This document shows, piece by piece, positions 61,101-64,000 of a stretch of 64,000 nucleotides of DNA. This DNA comes from Hevea brasiliensis (lineage: Eukaryota > Streptophyta > Magnoliopsida > Malpighiales > Euphorbiaceae): NCBI RefSeq assembly GCF_030052815.1, contig NC_079501.1, positions 90,500,296 through 90,564,295 of the forward strand. The letters run 5' to 3'. The position numbers and the translations under genes were made by a program. Under the pieces are notes generated by a model. That model did no database searches, was not told the DNA's origin, and was given only the letters and a program-made list of their open reading frames with translations. Positions within the stretch are counted from its first letter, which is position 1. The number at the start of each line of letters is the position of its first letter.

Positions 61101-61981
61101 AGAGCTGCTCCGCGTGCAACCTTGAGCGATGGTGAGGCAAACCTCAGCGAGGACGCTAAGTCCCATAAGGGGGGTGGATTGTAACACCCTAGGTAAATCC
61201 CACATCGGCAAAACACAGGAGGGATGCTGGATTTATAAGTTGACAATTCGTAACCCCTAGTGACGCGTTTTAAAACCGTGAGGGTTTCGACCCAGAGCGG
61301 ACAATATCACTAGTGGGCCGGGCCGTTACACTGTAAATTCATATAACTGTATATTTCTTTATAATGATATATGCAGAATAATTATTCAATTATTTCGATA
61401 TTTTTATTTCAATTTATGCACCACTAAGTAATATGCTTAGCGCGTTGGTTCTTACCACGCGTAGGTACTGGAGAGCAGCAGCAGTAGTAGAGCTTAGACA
61501 GGACTTGGACCAGATCTGCTATAGTATGGGTTATCACCTCATCAGATATTTTTTGTAGGGCTCATGTAAATATTAGATTTTGCATTTTGGTATTGTATGT
61601 AATTAAATGATATAAATAATTTTGTATTATATATAAATTATAAATTATTGTATATGTAAACTTTATATGAATGAAATGTAATTTTTTTTCTTGAAATTGA
61701 TATGAGCATGAGAAGTGATATGATGAATGAATAGATGAAATGGATATATATTATTTTAACAGGTAACATGAAACCCACCATGCACTAATAGAACAGAGGG
61801 GACTCTGTCTGGGTCTCCATAAAAATGAAATGGGATAAAAAAAAAAATTTCTACAAGTGTGATAATAAAATTAAATGGATATTAAATTAATATTGTAAAT
61901 GATAAGACATGATAAGGTGCTCCGGCACCGAATGTAACACGCTTTACTCAGCTACATTGTAGACGGGAGAGGGGTATTACA
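58113..61981 (+). repeat. 5' LTR (3.87 kb, of which 0.4 kb is a nested TRIM)
   Basis: Starts TGTAATGCCCTCACTTTAGG and ends GAGGGGTATTACA. The start matches 63535 onward. The LTR contains several blocks of the kind GGCCATAACTCACACTAGAA and CTACAACTTTTATTGAGAAC that recur with variation. Confidence 0.88.
60939..61330 (+). mobile_element. TRIM (terminal-repeat retrotransposon in miniature), 392 bp
   Basis: Two 151-bp LTRs (60939-61089 and 61180-61330) start TGTAACACCCTAGG and end CCGTTACA. Primer-binding site TGGTATCAGAGC at 61094-61105; purine tract AAGGGGGGTGGA at 61168-61179; target duplication CTGTA at 60934-60938 and 61331-61335. No coding capacity. The LTRs hold CCCACATCGGCAAAACAC but no 5S rRNA block, so it is not a Cassandra element. 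All parts needed to be copied by another element's enzymes are present. Confidence 0.95.
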
Positions 61982-61986
61982 TTTAT

Positions 61987-61997
61987 TGGTATCAGAG
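61987..61997 (+). promoter_or_regulatory. Primer-binding site TGGTATCAGAG
   Basis: Initiator-tRNA-Met type, 5 bp after the 5' LTR. Confidence 0.85.
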
Positions 61998-62123
61998 AAA
62001 AGGTTTAGGCATTCCTAGGCATAGATAGATAGAAAGATATAGTGTGCATAACATGCATGAGCCCTTATTTAGGAGTCGAGGTGACACTAATGCAGATCTG
62101 TTCTTTATTTGTTTTATAGGATT

Positions 62124-63345
62124 GATGGAGTCCGATCCTTCAGAGGAAGGGTCTTACAGACCAGTGGAGGAGGAGGAGATTGGTAGTTATGCACCTATCC
62201 GTAGTCAGGGGTGAGACAGCAGAGAGGAGTCATCCCAGGGTACAGCGGGTAGAACGCAACAGGAATTTTTGGAGCAAATGACTCAGATGCTCTACTAGTT
62301 TACCGGAGCCATCTCACAGCCTACACAACGGACCCCACTAGAGAAGCTAAGAAAATATGGGGCCGTCGACTTTATGGGTAAGAAGGAGGACGACCCATCC
62401 GCTGCTGAGCATTGGCTAGAGCGGACTGAGAGAGTGCTGAAGCAATTACATTGCACGTCAGAGCAGCAACTAGAGTGCACTCTATCGTTACTACAGGAGG
62501 AAGCCTATCAGTGTTGGGATACGGTTTCCAGAGCGGTATAGCCAATGGAGCTTACTTGAGACTTCTTCTTGACTGAGTTCAAGAAGAAGTATATTAGTCA
62601 CATATACTTAGAGGCTAGAAGGAGAGAGTTTCAGACCTTGAGGCATAGATAGTTAATGGTCTTTGAGTATGAGAGAGAGTTTGTGAGGTTGGGTAGATAT
62701 GCACGGGAGGTAATGCCTACAGAGGCAGAGAAGTGCTGTAGGTTCAAAGATGGACTGAACGATAATATTAGAATTATAGTGACGGCACATGGGTATACGA
62801 ATTTCTCCCGGCTAGTGGCTGCATCACTTAATGTAGAGAGAGTATGAAATGAGGAGCAGTCTAGGAGAGATAGACAGTGAAAGAGGAGTTCTGGACAAGG
62901 TCAGTCCAGTACACCAGTTTCTGAGGGTAAGAGGAGCAAGGTTTCCCAGGGCTAGGGGCAGAGATAGGGGTCTCAGTTTACTCAGAGAGGAGGACAGTCC
63001 AGAGCGTCAGGAGGGATTTACCTCCATACCATTATGCACCTATTGTGAGAGGAGGCACCGAGGAGAGTGCCGATTGTTGACCGGGGGATGCTTCCGATGC
63101 AGAGCTACTGATCATTTCCTATAGGATTATCCCCACTGGAGTGTTCCCACTGCCCCACCACCGACTGAGAGATCTGCCCCTGCAGCTCAGAGGGGTAGAC
63201 GACCTGCGAGGCCAGAGGTGATAGGTACATCACAGAAACCGGCTTCTAAGACCATTGAGTGACCTAAGGCCCAAGTAGCACCTCGTGTATATGCTGTGAG
63301 GGCACATGAGGAGCCAGAGCGGACAGATGTTGTCTGAGGTATATT
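62124..63345 (+). pseudogene. Gypsy gag polyprotein, decayed
   Basis: A likely ATG at 62124 opens MESDPSEEGSYRPVEEEE and meets a TGA after 29 codons. Further on, the retrotransposon gag domain is clear: KYGAVDFMGKKEDDPSAAEH, WLERTERVLKQLHCTSEQQL, LLQEEAYQCWDTV, then FFLTEFKKKYISHIYLEARR and REFQTLRH, with stop codons between blocks. Near 63040-63130 come two zinc-knuckle-like motifs: CTYCERRHRGEC, and CFRCRATDHF followed by a stop and Tyr where the final Cys should be. The Pro-rich tail ends near 63345. Confidence 0.85.
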
Positions 63346-63534
63346 TCTCATTATAATATTTCAGTATGTGTCTTAATAGACCCTGTAAATAAGATGAGAG
63401 AAGATAAGTGCAAAATTAGTTGAGAATAAGAATGTAAAACCATAACTAGTAAAACAGATTAAAGATATAGCAGTTCCTCGACTATTTACATCGAGTAAAT
63501 TTCGAGAACGAAATTTTTATTAGAGGGGGAGAAT
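63346..63534 (+). other. End of the internal region with purine tract
   Basis: A short non-coding stretch. AAATTTCGAGAACGAAATTT (63488-63512) is the conserved block often seen just before the 3' LTR in plant gypsy elements, followed by the purine tract AGAGGGGGAGAA (63522-63533). Pol should lie here but is missing. Confidence 0.75.
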
Positions 63535-64000
63535 TATAATGCCCTCACTTTAGGTAGTCCGTACATTCTACTGTTCCGGAGACTAACGTCTGTCCGGACA
63601 GCTAGGATGTCTAGAACTACATTAAATTAGAGTGAGGAGGCATATATTGACTGAATAAATATTAAGAAAAATCAAGGAAAAATAAAAGAAACAAAGTGCA
63701 ATTAGGTTAAATGAGTCAGAACTACAGTGATGGGTGACCATACGGGGAAGTATCAATAAATACAGATACCAACCCCAAACCCGTGAGAAATCCCAAAAAA
63801 TAATTTTACAACTTAATTAGAGGTTTAATGAGGCACAAATGACATTAAAACTGCCAAAGAAAATTCAGGAGAATTTATTTATCGATACAGACCAAAAATA
63901 ACCCGATAAGTCCAACGAAGGGCAATATGGTCAATTCACCCTCAGTGCTGAATTTTGATCTGAATGTCAAGTGAAATGAGAGAAAATAAAATATTAAAAA
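63535..64000 (+). repeat. 3' LTR, first 466 bp only
   Basis: Matches 58113 onward with scattered substitutions. Its first dinucleotide is TA instead of TG. It continues past the window. Confidence 0.9.

Larger units (their letters stand above)
58113..64000 (+). mobile_element. Gag-only Ty3/gypsy element with large LTRs, running off the window
   Basis: 5' LTR at 58113-61981, primer-binding site, decayed gag, purine tract, and the first 466 bp of the 3' LTR. The internal region is only about 1.55 kb: pol is absent between the gag zinc knuckles and the purine tract. This is a deletion derivative or a non-autonomous family that would depend on a partner's enzymes. Confidence 0.88.

Noticed and set aside
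60939..61330. Cassandra-type TRIM
   Set aside because: The 151-bp LTRs lack the 5S rRNA-derived block that defines Cassandra.

Overview
This is plant nuclear DNA, almost certainly from a eudicot: about 70% A+T, genes split by AT-rich introns, and many plant-type transposons (Tekay-like chromovirus, TRIMs, CACTA, hAT and Mutator-like elements, a copia remnant, a FAR1-related gene). The species cannot be read from the sequence; a woody Malpighiales-type genome is only a guess. No bacterial, organellar, rRNA or tRNA genes were seen.

Layout. 1-3.7 kb: a decayed Ty1/copia reverse transcriptase (minus strand) and a possible last exon of an upstream gene. 4.81-8.52 kb: a five-exon gene for a 208-residue coiled-coil protein of unknown function, whose exons join in one uninterrupted frame. 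Its introns hold a 125-bp hAT-like MITE, two local tandem duplications and a second MITE. 8.5-18.4 kb: AT-rich intergenic DNA with MITEs and a 2.09-kb non-autonomous CACTA element (12393-14485) filled with about twelve 100-bp palindromic units.

18.47-50.03 kb is the main structure: an 11.34-kb segment present twice, head to tail. Copy A is 18475-29813. Copy B is 29814-50029 and was later split by an 8.87-kb Ty3/gypsy chromovirus (31656-40522; 5-bp target duplication TAAAC). The junction shows 4 bp of microhomology (ATAA). Each copy carries a 48-residue RTFL/DVL (ROTUNDIFOLIA4-like) micropeptide gene, intact in both. Each also carries a two-exon gene for a small secreted peptide of unknown family: intact in B (104 residues), broken in A by a stop codon and a lost splice donor. 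A-to-B identity is patchy, which suggests gene conversion.

50-56.3 kb: AT-rich DNA, then a FAR1-RELATED SEQUENCE pseudogene on the minus strand whose 3' half is tandemly duplicated. 56.3-64 kb: a truncated LTR on the minus strand abuts a gag-only gypsy element on the plus strand. The latter has a 3.9-kb 5' LTR that carries a nested 392-bp TRIM, and its 3' LTR runs off the window.

The likely functional genes are the coiled-coil gene, the two RTFL peptides and the copy B secreted peptide. Most of the rest is transposon-derived.
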